64,000 bases of DNA from Agrobacterium tumefaciens (GCF_005221385.1 NZ_CP039903.1:682001-746000), one strand, 5' to 3'; positions 17,514 through 26,484 are shown, numbered from the stretch's first letter. Translations and numbers: made by a program. The notes: a model not told the origin generated them from the sequence alone.

Positions 17514-18302
17514 TCAGTTCGACTTCGCCGCGCCGCCATCCACCCGCAGCATCGTGCCGGTGATATAGCTTGCCGGCACCGAGCAGAGGAAAGCGCCGGC
17601 GGCGGCAAATTCTTCCACCGTGCCGAGGCGACCGGCCGGAATGCTCTTGACGGAAGCTTCGCGGATTTCCTCGACGCTTTTGCCCAGGCGCTTGGCGTTG
17701 GCGCCATCCAGCTCGTCGATGCGGTCGGTGTGGATGCGGCCGGGCAGAAGCAGGTTGGAGGTGATGCCGAAACCGGCCACTTCACTGGACAGCGTCTTGC
17801 TCCAGCCCACCAGCGCGCCGCGCAGGGTGTTGGAGAGCGCCAGATTGGCAATGGGTTCGAACACGCCTGATGAGGCGACGGTCAGGATGCGGCCAAAACC
17901 CTGTTCCTTCATCTGCGGCAATAGCGCGTTGGTAAGCGCGATGACGCGCAGCACCATCGACTGGAAGAAGGTGTCGAGCTTCTCGGTCGTCATCTCCTGT
18001 GCAAGGCCAGGTGTCGGTCCCCCGGTATTGTTGACGAGAATATCGATGCCGCCGAGCTTGTCCTTGACGGCCTCGACCATGGCGTCGACGAAATTGTCAT
18101 CGGCCAGATCACCCCACACCCAGTCGGCCTTGCCTTTGCCGAGCGCGTTGATGGCCTTGCAATTCGCGTCCAGTTTTTCGCCGCTTCTGCCGACGAGAAG
18201 AACGTTTGCGCCTTCCTTGGCGAGCGCCGTGGCAATGCCCAGCCCAAGGCCGCGAGAAGAGGCGAGAACGAGGGCGCGTTTGCCGGAAATGCCGAAATCC
18301 AT
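17514..18302 (-). CDS. Atypical short-chain dehydrogenase/reductase-like protein
   Basis: 262 residues with a Rossmann fold: ASSRGLGLG in place of TGxxxGIG, then DLADDN and VNNTGGPTPG (NNAG position). The usual YxxxK is not present. After VASSGVFEP the sequence reads LSNTLRGALVGWSKTLSSE, so neither the Tyr nor the Lys stands in its normal place. This matches the 'BKR-like SDR-like' subgroup known for an imperfect catalytic tetrad. Annotation as 3-oxoacyl-ACP reductase would overstate the evidence. It is divergent from the CDF gene. Confidence 0.85.
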   Translation of the reverse strand: MDFGISGKRALVLASSRGLGLGIATALAKEGANVLLVGRSGEKLDANCKAINALGKGKADWVWGDLADDNFVDAMVEAVKDKLGGIDILVNNTGGPTPGLAQEMTTEKLDTFFQSMVLRVIALTNALLPQMKEQGFGRILTVASSGVFEPIANLALSNTLRGALVGWSKTLSSEVAGFGITSNLLLPGRIHTDRIDELDGANAKRLGKSVEEIREASVKSIPAGRLGTVEEFAAAGAFLCSVPASYITGTMLRVDGGAAKSN

Positions 18303-18382
18303 GGGGTTTGTCCTGTCTTGTGAGTAGTGTCTGTGCTGTTTATAGGAAGGTGGCGTCCGCTTTTGAAGGTCAAATACACGTC

Positions 18383-19303
18383 ATGACAGAACAATCTCTG
18401 CTTAAATTCTCCATCGCCGTCACGGTCCTTTTGGCACTGTTCGGCGTCAGCGCGGGTTTGTTCTCCGGCTCCTTCGCCGTGGTTTTTGATGGCGTTTATG
18501 CGCTTACCGATGCTTTCATGACGGTGCTGGCGTTGCTCGTGGCGCGACTTATCGCGGCCTCCGCGGCACCAAGGCCGGGTGGCCGGCTGGTGGAGCGTTT
18601 CACCATGGGTTTCTGGCATCTGGAGCCGATGGTGCTCGGCCTTAATGGCACGCTTCTGATGGGCGCGGCGATCTATGCGCTGATCAATGCCATCGACAGC
18701 CTGATGGATGGCGGGCGCTCGATCGAGTTCGATTATGCCATCATCGTCACCTTCTTCAGCTTCGCCGTCTCTCTCGCCATGGCATGGTTCGTCAAAAGGC
18801 AGAACCGCAGGCTGAAATCCGCCTTCGTGGCGCTGGACGCCAAAAGCTGGCTGATGAGCGCGCTTTTGAGCATGGCGCTGTTCGTCGCCTTTGCCATCGG
18901 TTACGGGCTGACCGGAACATCGCAGGCATGGCTCTCTCCCTATATCGATCCGGCCGTGCTGGCGCTGGTCTGCCTCGTCATCATTCCCATGCCGCTCGGC
19001 AATGTGAAACAGGCGCTCGCCGATATCCTTCTGGTCACGCCGCTGGAATTCAAGCAGCATGTGGATCGGGTGGCGACGGAGACTGTCGAAAAATTCGGCT
19101 TCGCCTCGCATTATTCCTATGTCGCCCGCGTCGGCCGTGGCCGACAGATCGAGCTTTTCTTCATTGTGCCGAAGAACTGGCCGGCCCGACGGCTTGAGGA
19201 ATGGGATGCGATCCGCGACGAGATCGGCGATGCGCTTGGCGGTGAGGGGGCGGATCGTTGGTTGACGATTGTTTTCACGACGGATGAGGAATGGGCGATC
19301 TGA
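18383..19303 (+). CDS. Cation diffusion facilitator-family transporter
   Basis: 306 residues with about six membrane helices (roughly 8-215) and a cytoplasmic C-terminal domain. Acidic residues typical of CDF metal sites are visible (FDGVYALTDAFMTVLA), and the C-terminal part has the ferredoxin-like CDF fold pattern. It would export divalent metal ions in exchange for protons; the metal is not clear. The frame is open far upstream, overlapping the SDR, but the ATG at 18383 has GAAGGT upstream and begins right before TM1. Confidence 0.85.
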   Translation: MTEQSLLKFSIAVTVLLALFGVSAGLFSGSFAVVFDGVYALTDAFMTVLALLVARLIAASAAPRPGGRLVERFTMGFWHLEPMVLGLNGTLLMGAAIYALINAIDSLMDGGRSIEFDYAIIVTFFSFAVSLAMAWFVKRQNRRLKSAFVALDAKSWLMSALLSMALFVAFAIGYGLTGTSQAWLSPYIDPAVLALVCLVIIPMPLGNVKQALADILLVTPLEFKQHVDRVATETVEKFGFASHYSYVARVGRGRQIELFFIVPKNWPARRLEEWDAIRDEIGDALGGEGADRWLTIVFTTDEEWAI

Positions 19304-19484
19304 GCGAGACGCCTGAGACTGTCACGCGATGTTTGCAAATAAGGAAATCGACGCCCGAAAATCGGCGGTCGCAACGCGCGGCCGGTGTTAGCAGTTTTCC
19401 GGATTGTTGCGGCGGCTTCGGGCGCCCGTAACGACTGATTGGATGAGCGAAAGCTCAGCAATATCGATCAAAGGAGAGACCGCG

Positions 19485-20249
19485 ATGAACAGTCAAATCG
19501 AACGTGCGGAAATATTCCGGAGCTTGCACATTCCGGGCGATCCCATCGTCCTCTATAACATCTGGGATGCGGGAAGTGCGGTGGCCGTTGCGCGTGGCGG
19601 GGCGAAGGCTATTGCGACCGGAAGCTGGTCTGTCGCTGCGGCACAGGGTTATTCGGATGGCGAGGAAATGCCGCTGGATGACGCATTGTCGGTCGTCGCG
19701 CGCATAACGAAATGTGTGGATCTGCCTCTCACCGTGGATTTTGAAGGCGGTTACGCAGATGATCCCGCCGCTGTCAGGCAAAATGTAGGCCGCCTGTTTG
19801 CCCTCGGCGTCATCGGATTGAACTTCGAGGATCAGGTGGTGCACGGCAAGGGTCTGCATGACATCGGCCACCAGTCGGATCGGCTTCGGGCGGTCCGCAG
19901 CGCGGCAATCGATGCCGGTATTCCGGTTTTCATCAATGCGCGAACGGATGTTTTTCTCAAGGCAGCGGAAGGGGTGGATCATGCGTCCCTGCTGGACGAA
20001 GTATTCGCCCGCGAGGCCGCCTATGCCGCAGCAGGCGCGGATGGCTTCTTCGTGCCGGGGCTGAAGGATAAAAAGCTGATCGAAAAAATATGCCGGCAGA
20101 CGACGCTGCCGATCAACGTCATGACATCGGGGGACATGGAAGAGGTTCGCGCATTGGCGAAGCTCGGGGTGGGGCGCATCAGCTTCGGACCCGCTCCCTA
20201 CGCAAGGGTCAGTCGCGACCTGGAAAGCAGCGCGCGTATTTTTGCCTGA
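19485..20249 (+). CDS. Isocitrate lyase/PEP mutase-family protein
   Basis: 254 residues with a PEP-mutase/ICL TIM barrel. Visible landmarks are WDAGSAVAVA, the metal-site region DFEGGYADDP, NFEDQV and NARTDVF. The KKCGH loop of isocitrate lyase is absent, so it is more likely a C-C lyase or phosphonomutase-like enzyme acting on a small alpha-keto acid. The start at 19485 is set by AAGGAGAG about 7 bases upstream. It is monocistronic; the upstream 180 bp is non-coding. Confidence 0.85.
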   Translation: MNSQIERAEIFRSLHIPGDPIVLYNIWDAGSAVAVARGGAKAIATGSWSVAAAQGYSDGEEMPLDDALSVVARITKCVDLPLTVDFEGGYADDPAAVRQNVGRLFALGVIGLNFEDQVVHGKGLHDIGHQSDRLRAVRSAAIDAGIPVFINARTDVFLKAAEGVDHASLLDEVFAREAAYAAAGADGFFVPGLKDKKLIEKICRQTTLPINVMTSGDMEEVRALAKLGVGRISFGPAPYARVSRDLESSARIFA

Positions 20250-20519
20250 AAAGAGGCGCGTGCTTGACTCAACAATCCGGCTGTCAATCGGTATCGAACA
20301 TCCCGACGATCTTATCGCCGACCTTGCCCTTTCGCTGGACAGGTCCTGACGACTTCGGAGATGGACAGTCCGGCAAGGTGAAAATGGCCACGGGAACAAC
20401 CATCCTGTGGCCGGCCGGACCACATTTGCGCGATCCCGGCAGGGCGTAACTCGCCCTGAGCCGGCTTGCATCTGTCCACTCGAAACCTACATAGGCGGGG
20501 TTATCGGCAATAGGTATTC

Positions 20520-21095
20520 ATGGACAAGTCAAGTTTTTCGTCGCTACAGACGGCACGTCTGATCCTCCGCACGTTCCGGGATGAGGATTTCCCGTCTTAT
20601 GCCGACTATCACAATCGCAGCGACGTCTACAGATTTCTATACGCCTCACCGCCCGGGAAGACGGCGCTCGCGGCCCAGTTCGCCGAGATAGTGGCGGGTT
20701 CGTTCACAGAGGATGGCGATACGCTGCGGCTTGCGGTGATCCGGCGCGATGATGACGCGCTGATTGGCGAGGTACTTCTGAAAATCGCCAGCCGGAAAGC
20801 GCTGCAGGCTGAAGTCGGTTATATCTTTAATCCGTCCTTCTCTGGAAAGGGTTACGCCACCGAGGCCGTGCGGGCGATGATTGGGCTGGGTTTCGACGTA
20901 TTTGGATTTCACCGGATTTTTGCCCGGCTGGACACCCTGAACCGCGGCTCGATCGGGATCGTCGAACGTCTCAAAATGCGCCGGGAAGCACATCTCATTC
21001 AGAATGACCGCTTCAATGGCACGTGGGGTGACGAGTTCATCTATGCCGTTTTGAATGACGAGTGGAAAACCCTGTCGCAGGCCTCGCCAGAATAA
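20520..21095 (+). CDS. GNAT acetyltransferase (RimJ/RimL type)
   Basis: 191 residues. An N-terminal LQTARLILRTFRDEDF pattern and the acetyl-CoA loop (NPSFSGKGYATEAVRAMIGLGF, motif A, Q/RxxGxG-like), followed by HRIFARLDTLNRGS and a bulky-to-small switch, are typical of RimJ/RimL-type acetyltransferases. The target may be a protein N-terminus or a small amine; it cannot be decided here. It ends about 36 bp from the convergent exonuclease gene. Confidence 0.88.
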   Translation: MDKSSFSSLQTARLILRTFRDEDFPSYADYHNRSDVYRFLYASPPGKTALAAQFAEIVAGSFTEDGDTLRLAVIRRDDDALIGEVLLKIASRKALQAEVGYIFNPSFSGKGYATEAVRAMIGLGFDVFGFHRIFARLDTLNRGSIGIVERLKMRREAHLIQNDRFNGTWGDEFIYAVLNDEWKTLSQASPE

Positions 21096-21131
21096 CGCCC
21101 CGGAGCGAGGGTTGGTATCAGCTATCGGGCC

Positions 21132-21743
21132 CTAACGGTCAAACGCCGAGGGCAGAAGTTTCCCGGACCGCAGAAGATACTGAAGCGTGTAGGTAACCGA
21201 CAGGGCATCATCCAGCGCATCATGTCCTTTGAGAACTGGGTGATCGACACCATAATAGTCCGCAAGTCTGTTGCTCGGTGTTCGGGCAAGGTCCTCCACG
21301 GGCATTCCGGCGGCAAGCAGCAGCTTGACGGCGTTATCGAACCGGGATGCGGGAATTGGCGGGCTTATACCGGCAATATAGCAACTGATCGCCATCATAT
21401 TCAGCTCGTCTTTCCCCCAGGACCACAATTTCGCTCCTTGTGAGAACGTCTCCACATCCGCCAGTGCCTTGTGAAGGCTTGTGCCCTTCTCGTCGATCTG
21501 TTCTTCGGTAATTCCGGTGAGGTTTGTAAAATATGGATCGAGCGCATATCTGTCGCCATGCCGGTCAACAGGCGTGACATAGGATTTGAAGGTCTCCAGA
21601 ACAGGGAAATCGGCTTCAAGGCCGATCCTCACCGCGCCGATCTGGGCGATAACGGGATCAGGATCGATTGCCGCACACCAGAACCGGCTTTGCGACCCCT
21701 GAATGCAGAGAAATTCACAGTCGAAGACGATAGCTGTTTTCAT
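21132..21743 (-). CDS. DEDDh-type 3'-5' exonuclease
   Basis: 203 residues of the DnaQ/exonuclease fold. The first acidic pair is in VFDCEF, TGIT follows in the middle, and the C-terminal motif HDALDDALSV gives the His and Asp of a DEDDh active site. It would remove nucleotides from 3' ends of DNA or RNA using two metal ions. There is no polymerase or helicase domain attached. A possible small ORF upstream overlaps its start. Confidence 0.85.
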   Translation of the reverse strand: MKTAIVFDCEFLCIQGSQSRFWCAAIDPDPVIAQIGAVRIGLEADFPVLETFKSYVTPVDRHGDRYALDPYFTNLTGITEEQIDEKGTSLHKALADVETFSQGAKLWSWGKDELNMMAISCYIAGISPPIPASRFDNAVKLLLAAGMPVEDLARTPSNRLADYYGVDHPVLKGHDALDDALSVTYTLQYLLRSGKLLPSAFDR

Positions 21744-21879
21744 GTGCCGTGCCCCCCACTCGGATCGCTCGTCTTGCTACGGTAGTCCCGATCACCAGAA
21801 TGGCAATGGCGGCCGCCAGCGCCTTGCCCGGGAGTAATTGGCGCTGGCCAAACGGCAATGGCTCTTGACGCCTAAACAT
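21715..21879 (-). CDS. Possible small membrane protein overlapping the exonuclease
   Basis: 54 residues with one hydrophobic segment (ALAAAIAILVIGTTVA, about 26-41). The ATG at 21879 has AGGGG four bases upstream, and the stop lies 29 bp inside the exonuclease gene in another frame, which would allow translational coupling. There is no recognised family, and the evidence is only the start signal and the membrane segment. Confidence 0.35.
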   Translation of the reverse strand: MFRRQEPLPFGQRQLLPGKALAAAIAILVIGTTVARRAIRVGGTAHENSYRLRL

Positions 21880-21898
21880 GTCACCCCTATTCTTCATA

Positions 21899-21912
21899 TT
21901 ACGTGAACGTAA
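21899..21912. promoter_or_regulatory. Near-palindromic TTACGTGAACGTAA site
   Basis: TTACGTGAACGTAA is an inverted repeat broken by one base. It lies upstream of the exonuclease unit and about 220 bp upstream of the ETF-ubiquinone oxidoreductase gene. A perfect version occurs at 37960. MerR-family regulators of branched-chain or fatty acid catabolism (LiuR type) are known to bind similar ACGT-centred palindromes, and ETF-QO is a sensible target; the link is inference. Confidence 0.4.
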
Positions 21913-22130
21913 AAGTAAAAAAATAGTCGTCAGGTTGTCTGACAATTGAGTGGCGTGCGACATGTTTTGCCGCTATAGAAGCTCGACAAAGGCGTCTTGC
22001 TTTGCGAAGACAGGGGGAGGCGAACTCCTTGTTGCACACGGGCTTTTTGCCTTACACCGGCAATGCCCTGCCGATGGTGGAAAGCGGATATAATAACAGC
22101 CGGACGGGACCGGCGATCTGAGAGGATGAG

Positions 22131-23795
22131 ATGACGGAAGCGATGGAACTGCCCGAACGCGAAGCGATGGAATTCGACGTTGTGATCGTTGGCGCGGGTC
22201 CTGCGGGTCTCAGCGCGGCGATCCGGCTGAAGCAGGTGGAGCCGGAGCTTTCGGTTGTCGTTCTGGAAAAGGGTGCCGAAGTCGGCGCGCATATTCTTTC
22301 CGGTGCGGTGGTCGATCCGATCGGTATCGACCGTCTTCTGCCCGGCTGGCGCGAAGAGGAGGGGCATCCCTTCAAGGCCGAGGTCAAGGACGACCAGTTC
22401 ATGTTCTTAGGCCCGGCCGGCTCCATCCGCCTGCCGAATTTCATGATGCCGCCGCTGATGAACAATCACGGCAATTACATCGTCTCGCTCGGGCTGGTCT
22501 GTCGCTGGCTGGCGGAAAAGGCGGAAGGGCTCGGCGTCGAGATCTATCCGGGCTTTGCCGCCACCGAAGTGCTTTACAATGACGAAGGCGCGGTCATCGG
22601 TGTCGCCACCGGCGACATGGGCGTTGAAAAGAACGGCGAACCCGGCCCCGCCTTTACCCGCGGCATGGAATTGCACGGCAAATATGTGCTTGTTGGAGAG
22701 GGTGTGCGTGGTTCGCTCGCCAAGCAGTTGATCGCGAAATATGATCTGTCGAAGGATCGCGAGCCGCAGAAATTCGGCATCGGCATCAAGGAACTGTGGC
22801 AGGTCAAGCCGGAACACCACAAACAGGGCCTCGTACAACATTCCTTCGGCTGGCCGCTTGGCTTCAAGACCGGCGGCGGTTCGTTCCTTTATCACCTCGA
22901 GGATAATCTCGTCGCCGTCGGCTTCGTGGTGCATCTCAATTACAAGAACCCCTATCTTTATCCTTTTGAGGAATTCCAGCGCTTCAAGACGCATCCGGCC
23001 ATCCGCGATACATTCGAAGGTGGCAAGCGCATCTCCTATGGCGCGCGCGCCATCACCGAAGGCGGTTACCAGTCGGTGCCGAAGCTCACTTTCCCGGGCG
23101 GCGCGCTGATCGGCTGTTCCGCCGGTTTCGTCAACGTGCCGCGCATCAAGGGCAGCCATAATGCGGTGCTGTCGGGCATGCTGGCAGCGGACAAGATCGC
23201 CGCGGCGATTGCGGCCGGCCGCGCCCATGACGAGGTGGCGGAGATCGAGGCCGAATGGCGCGACGGCGATATCGGCAAGGACCTGAAGCGGGTCAGGAAC
23301 GTCAAGCCGCTCTGGTCGAAATTCGGCACGCTTGTTGGCGTCGGCCTTGGCGGTCTCGACATGTGGACGAACCAGCTGTTCGGCTTCTCGGTCTTCGGCA
23401 CGCTGAAGCATGGCAAGACGGATGCGCAAAGCCTCGAACCGGCTTCGAAGCACAAGCCGATCGCCTATCCGAAACCCGATGGCGTGCTGACCTTCGACCG
23501 CCTGTCCTCGGTGTTCCTGTCCTCCACCAACCATGAAGAAGACCAGCCGGTGCATCTTCAGGTGAAGGACATGGAGTTGCAGAAGCGCTCCGAGCACGAC
23601 GTCTATGCGGGGCCTTCGACACGTTATTGTCCGGCCGGTGTCTACGAATGGGTGGAGAAGGACGGCGAAGAGGTCTACGTCATCAACGCCCAGAACTGCG
23701 TGCACTGCAAGACCTGCGACATCAAGGATCCCAACCAGAACATCAACTGGGTGCCGCCGCAGGGCGGCGAGGGGCCGGTTTACGCCAATATGTGA
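22131..23795 (+). CDS. Electron transfer flavoprotein-ubiquinone oxidoreductase
   Basis: 554 residues. ETF-QO takes electrons from reduced ETF, produced by acyl-CoA and amino-acid dehydrogenases, and passes them to ubiquinone at the inner membrane. The FAD-binding GAGPAGLSAAIRL is at about 21-33. The C-terminal 4Fe-4S site is visible as RYCPAGVYEW and NCVHCKTCDIKDP, with all four cysteines. The length equals the family norm. The ATG at 22131 is followed by about ten family-typical residues before the FAD motif. It is monocistronic, followed by repeat A2. Confidence 0.95.
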   Translation: MTEAMELPEREAMEFDVVIVGAGPAGLSAAIRLKQVEPELSVVVLEKGAEVGAHILSGAVVDPIGIDRLLPGWREEEGHPFKAEVKDDQFMFLGPAGSIRLPNFMMPPLMNNHGNYIVSLGLVCRWLAEKAEGLGVEIYPGFAATEVLYNDEGAVIGVATGDMGVEKNGEPGPAFTRGMELHGKYVLVGEGVRGSLAKQLIAKYDLSKDREPQKFGIGIKELWQVKPEHHKQGLVQHSFGWPLGFKTGGGSFLYHLEDNLVAVGFVVHLNYKNPYLYPFEEFQRFKTHPAIRDTFEGGKRISYGARAITEGGYQSVPKLTFPGGALIGCSAGFVNVPRIKGSHNAVLSGMLAADKIAAAIAAGRAHDEVAEIEAEWRDGDIGKDLKRVRNVKPLWSKFGTLVGVGLGGLDMWTNQLFGFSVFGTLKHGKTDAQSLEPASKHKPIAYPKPDGVLTFDRLSSVFLSSTNHEEDQPVHLQVKDMELQKRSEHDVYAGPSTRYCPAGVYEWVEKDGEEVYVINAQNCVHCKTCDIKDPNQNINWVPPQGGEGPVYANM

Positions 23796-24143
23796 TGGTG
23801 GCTAAAAGGGGTGAATTCCCCTCCGTCGTTGTATTCGGGCCTATCCCGTTTCCGTCATTCCGACCTTGAGCCGGAATCCAGCCGACGCGCGTCTGCGCGG
23901 CGAGAAGGCCTTTTCACTGCGCAGACGCGCCGTGGCTGGATGCCGGCTCAAGGCCGGCATGACGAAGGCGAAAGCGTTCTTTGCCCCCTGCCTATTTGTG
24001 GATTGCTCTTCGATTTCTTACATATAGGATGTTGGGGTGTTGCATGGTCGCGTGGCCAGTGGATTGTGGTTCAGCGATGCGGTAACGCCTTGAACGTGCC
24101 TATGGTCCTAGGTGTCGTCGCCCGACGACAGGGAGTTAAGAGA
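23796..24143. other. Intergenic region with repeat A2
   Basis: 348 bp without a gene. It contains a family A mosaic repeat at 23854-23964, followed by about 180 bp leading to the pentapeptide-repeat gene, in which a promoter is expected but not identifiable by eye. Confidence 0.5.
23854..23964. repeat. Intergenic mosaic palindrome, family A, copy 2
   Basis: The usual outer arms (GTCATTCCGACCTTGAGCC and GGCTCAAGGCCGGCATGAC) enclose two facing copies of the GACGCGCGTCTGCGC module and no AGCCCAAG module. This differs from copies 1, 3, 4 and 5 and shows that the modules can be recombined. Confidence 0.9.
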
Positions 24144-24884
24144 ATGTCCGGCTTTCAAAGGCTGAATATCGTGCGGAAGACAAGGTTTGGCGCCGCTTTG
24201 GCGGCGGGCGTGGTTGTGGCCGTTTCGCTCAGCGGCGGCCCGCTGGTGGCTGCCAGCTGCCGCACGGATGCCATGGCCGGCATAGACTGGCGCGAATGCA
24301 ACAAGCGACTTCTGATGCTGGGCGGCAGCAATCTCGATTCGGCGATGCTTTACGGCACGGACTTCACCTATACCGACCTGCGCGGCTCTTCGATGAAGGG
24401 CGCCAATCTCGAGAAGGCGAAGCTCATCCGCACGGCGCTGGGGGAGGCGAACCTGCAGGGCGCCAATCTGACCAAGGTGGAAGCCTATCGTAGCGACTTT
24501 AGCGCTGCCGACGCCACCAACGCGAAATTTATCAACGCAGAAATGCAGCGCACCAAGTTCGAAAAAACCAAGCTCGATGGCACGGATTTCACCAAGGCCG
24601 AACTCGGCCGCGCCGATTTCGAGGGTGCGACGCTGAACGGCTCGAAATTCTCCCTGACCAACCTGTCGCGCGCCCGCTTTGGCGGTGCAAAGCTCGCCGG
24701 GCCGGTGGATTTCACCAGTGCCTTCCTGCTCCTGACGCGCATCGAGGGGCTCGATCTTTCCACGGCGACGGGGCTGGAGCAAAGGCAGGTCGATATTGCC
24801 TGCGGCGATGCCAAAACAAAATTGCCGAGCGGCCTGACCACGCCTGCATCATGGCCGTGCCCGGAAGATCCGGACGAGGATTGA
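24144..24884 (+). CDS. Exported pentapeptide-repeat protein
   Basis: 246 residues. A signal peptide (basic start, then FGAALAAGVVVAVSLSGGPLVAA) is followed by at least fifteen A(D/N)LxG-type pentapeptides (for example ANLEKAKL, ANLQGANL, ADFEGATL), which build a right-handed square beta-helix. Four cysteines lie outside the repeats, two before and two after. The export signal places it in the periplasm or envelope; its role is unknown. The start at 24144 has GGGAG about 8 bases upstream, whereas the longer open frame upstream covers the repeat. Confidence 0.85.
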   Translation: MSGFQRLNIVRKTRFGAALAAGVVVAVSLSGGPLVAASCRTDAMAGIDWRECNKRLLMLGGSNLDSAMLYGTDFTYTDLRGSSMKGANLEKAKLIRTALGEANLQGANLTKVEAYRSDFSAADATNAKFINAEMQRTKFEKTKLDGTDFTKAELGRADFEGATLNGSKFSLTNLSRARFGGAKLAGPVDFTSAFLLLTRIEGLDLSTATGLEQRQVDIACGDAKTKLPSGLTTPASWPCPEDPDED

Positions 24885-24889
24885 CAAGA

Positions 24890-24920
24890 AAAAGCCACGC
24901 GAGATTTTTCGCGCGTGGCA
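24890..24920 (-). terminator. Intrinsic terminator of the oxidoreductase gene
   Basis: On the minus strand, GCCACGCG and CGCGTGGC form a stem followed by TTTTTCTTG, about 55 bp beyond the stop of the zinc-type oxidoreductase. It could also slow plus-strand transcription from the pentapeptide gene, but the T-run is only on the minus side. Confidence 0.8.
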
Positions 24921-24974
24921 TAGGCATAGGGGGGAATTGGCGCGCCCGCACATGCGGACGCGCCGTCGCGTAGG

Positions 24975-25991
24975 TCAGAAGCCTGAAAGCACGATCTTGC
25001 CCTTGGCCTTGTTGCTTTCGATCAGCGCATGCGCCTTGATGAGATTGGCGGCATTGATGGTGCCGAAGACTTCCGTCAGCGTCGTCTTGATCTTGCCGGC
25101 ATCGACCAGTTTCGCAACATGGTTCAGCAACTTGTGCTGTTCGATCATGTCTGGCGTCTCAAAGACCGCACGGGCGAACATCATTTCCCAATGGATCGAT
25201 ACGCATTTGCGTTTGGAGGCCATGACGTCGAACCCGTCGGCGGGATCGTCGATCAGCGCGAAACGGCCCTGTGGCGCAATGGCCGCTACGCTGTCGGCGG
25301 CATGGATGTCGCTATGGGTGGTGGAGAAGACGAAGCCCGGCGCGCCAAGACCAAGCGCCTCCACCTGCGGCGCGATCGGCTTGCTGTGATCGACAACGTG
25401 ATGCGCACCCAGTTCCGTCGCCCAGGCCATCGTTTCCGGCCGCGAGGCGGTGGCGATGACGGTAAGGTCCGTCAGCGCCCTCAGAAGCTGGATGGCGATG
25501 GAGCCGACGCCACCGGCGCCACCGATGACCAGAACGGCGTTGGCCGCGCCCGGAACCGGGTCCTTCACCCGCAGCCGGTCGAACAGTGTCTCGTAAGCGG
25601 TGATCGCCGTCAGCGGCAGGGCTGCGGCCTCCTCGAAATTCAGCGATTTCGGCTTTGCACCAACAATGCGTTCATCGACCAGGTGGAATTCGCTGTTGGA
25701 ACCCGGACGGTTGATAACGCCGGCGTAAAACACCTCGTCGCCGGGCTTGAACAGCGAAACCTTGTCACCAACGGCCTTCACCACGCCCGAAGCGTCGAAG
25801 CCGAGCACGCGGGTAGCACCATTTTCCGGCGACTGGTTGCGGCGCACCTTGGTGTCAACGGGGTTGACCGAAACGGCCTTCACCTCCACCAGAATGTCGT
25901 GCCCCTTCGCCTCCGGCTGCGGCAGGTCGATATCGACAAGCGCATCCTTGGCGGTGATGGGCTGGCTTGTCCTGTAACCGATGGCGCGCAT
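24975..25991 (-). CDS. Zinc-type alcohol dehydrogenase/quinone oxidoreductase-like protein
   Basis: 338 residues of the medium-chain dehydrogenase family. It has an N-terminal GroES-like domain (VSVNPVDTKVR, GFDASGVVKAVG) and a nucleotide-binding domain with GGAGGVGSIAIQL at about 158-170. Catalytic zinc ligands are not conserved, so it is more like an NADPH:quinone or enone reductase of the ZADH/QOR group. The start at 25991 is set by AAGGAG about 8 bases upstream; the open frame runs further but without signals. It is divergent from an HxlR regulator, which probably controls it. Confidence 0.88.
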   Translation of the reverse strand: MRAIGYRTSQPITAKDALVDIDLPQPEAKGHDILVEVKAVSVNPVDTKVRRNQSPENGATRVLGFDASGVVKAVGDKVSLFKPGDEVFYAGVINRPGSNSEFHLVDERIVGAKPKSLNFEEAAALPLTAITAYETLFDRLRVKDPVPGAANAVLVIGGAGGVGSIAIQLLRALTDLTVIATASRPETMAWATELGAHHVVDHSKPIAPQVEALGLGAPGFVFSTTHSDIHAADSVAAIAPQGRFALIDDPADGFDVMASKRKCVSIHWEMMFARAVFETPDMIEQHKLLNHVAKLVDAGKIKTTLTEVFGTINAANLIKAHALIESNKAKGKIVLSGF

Positions 25992-26027
25992 GAACAGTCT
26001 CCTTTGCTTGTTTGCGTGCCTCTTACT

Positions 26028-26078
26028 TGATACATATGAACACCAATCGCAAGAATGCACATTTTGTGATGATACATA
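26028..26078. promoter_or_regulatory. Direct TGATACATA repeats in the divergent promoter region
   Basis: The 9-mer TGATACATA occurs at 26028-26036 and 26070-26078, 42 bp apart (about four helical turns), in the short spacer between the oxidoreductase and the HxlR gene. Same-face spacing suggests an operator for the regulator. This is pattern evidence only. Confidence 0.5.
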
Positions 26079-26094
26079 CAAAAAGGATACTGTG

Positions 26095-26484
26095 ATGTCG
26101 CGACCGCGCGCCAAGCTCACCGGCAATTTTCCCGGCTGCCCGGTGGAATCGGCCTTAAGTTTCCTCGATGGAAAATGGAAGGGTGTGATCCTTTATCACC
26201 TCATCAACGAGGGCACGTTGCGCTTCAACGAGCTGCGTCGCCACATCCCAAGCGTCACCCAGCGCATGCTGACCAAGCAGCTGCGCGAACTGGAAGAGGC
26301 GGGCCTGATTTCGCGCACTGTCTTCCCGGTGGTGCCGCCACGCGTGGACTACGCGCTGACACCGCTTGGCGACACCATGAAGCCGGTGATTTCGGCGCTG
26401 AAAGTCTGGGGCGATGCCCATGTCGTCTGCAAGAACGGCGCGAAATACACCCAGCTGCCGCAGGCCGCGGAGAAGGCGGCCTGA
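26095..26484 (+). CDS. HxlR-family transcriptional regulator
   Basis: 129 residues with a winged helix: GKWKGVILYHLINEGTLRFNELRRHIPSVTQRMLTKQLRELEEAGLISR is the core of the HxlR domain. The conserved N-terminal Cys (FPGCPVE) used by QorR/HypR-type members to sense electrophiles or disulfide stress is present. The divergent quinone-reductase-like gene fits a QorR-like role. The ATG at 26095 has AAAAGGA upstream; the longer open frame would overlap the shared promoter. Confidence 0.9.
   Translation: MSRPRAKLTGNFPGCPVESALSFLDGKWKGVILYHLINEGTLRFNELRRHIPSVTQRMLTKQLRELEEAGLISRTVFPVVPPRVDYALTPLGDTMKPVISALKVWGDAHVVCKNGAKYTQLPQAAEKAA

Noticed and set aside
23811..24143. N-terminal extension of the pentapeptide-repeat protein
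   Set aside because: The open frame runs through a family A repeat, and a proper start plus signal peptide begins at 24144.
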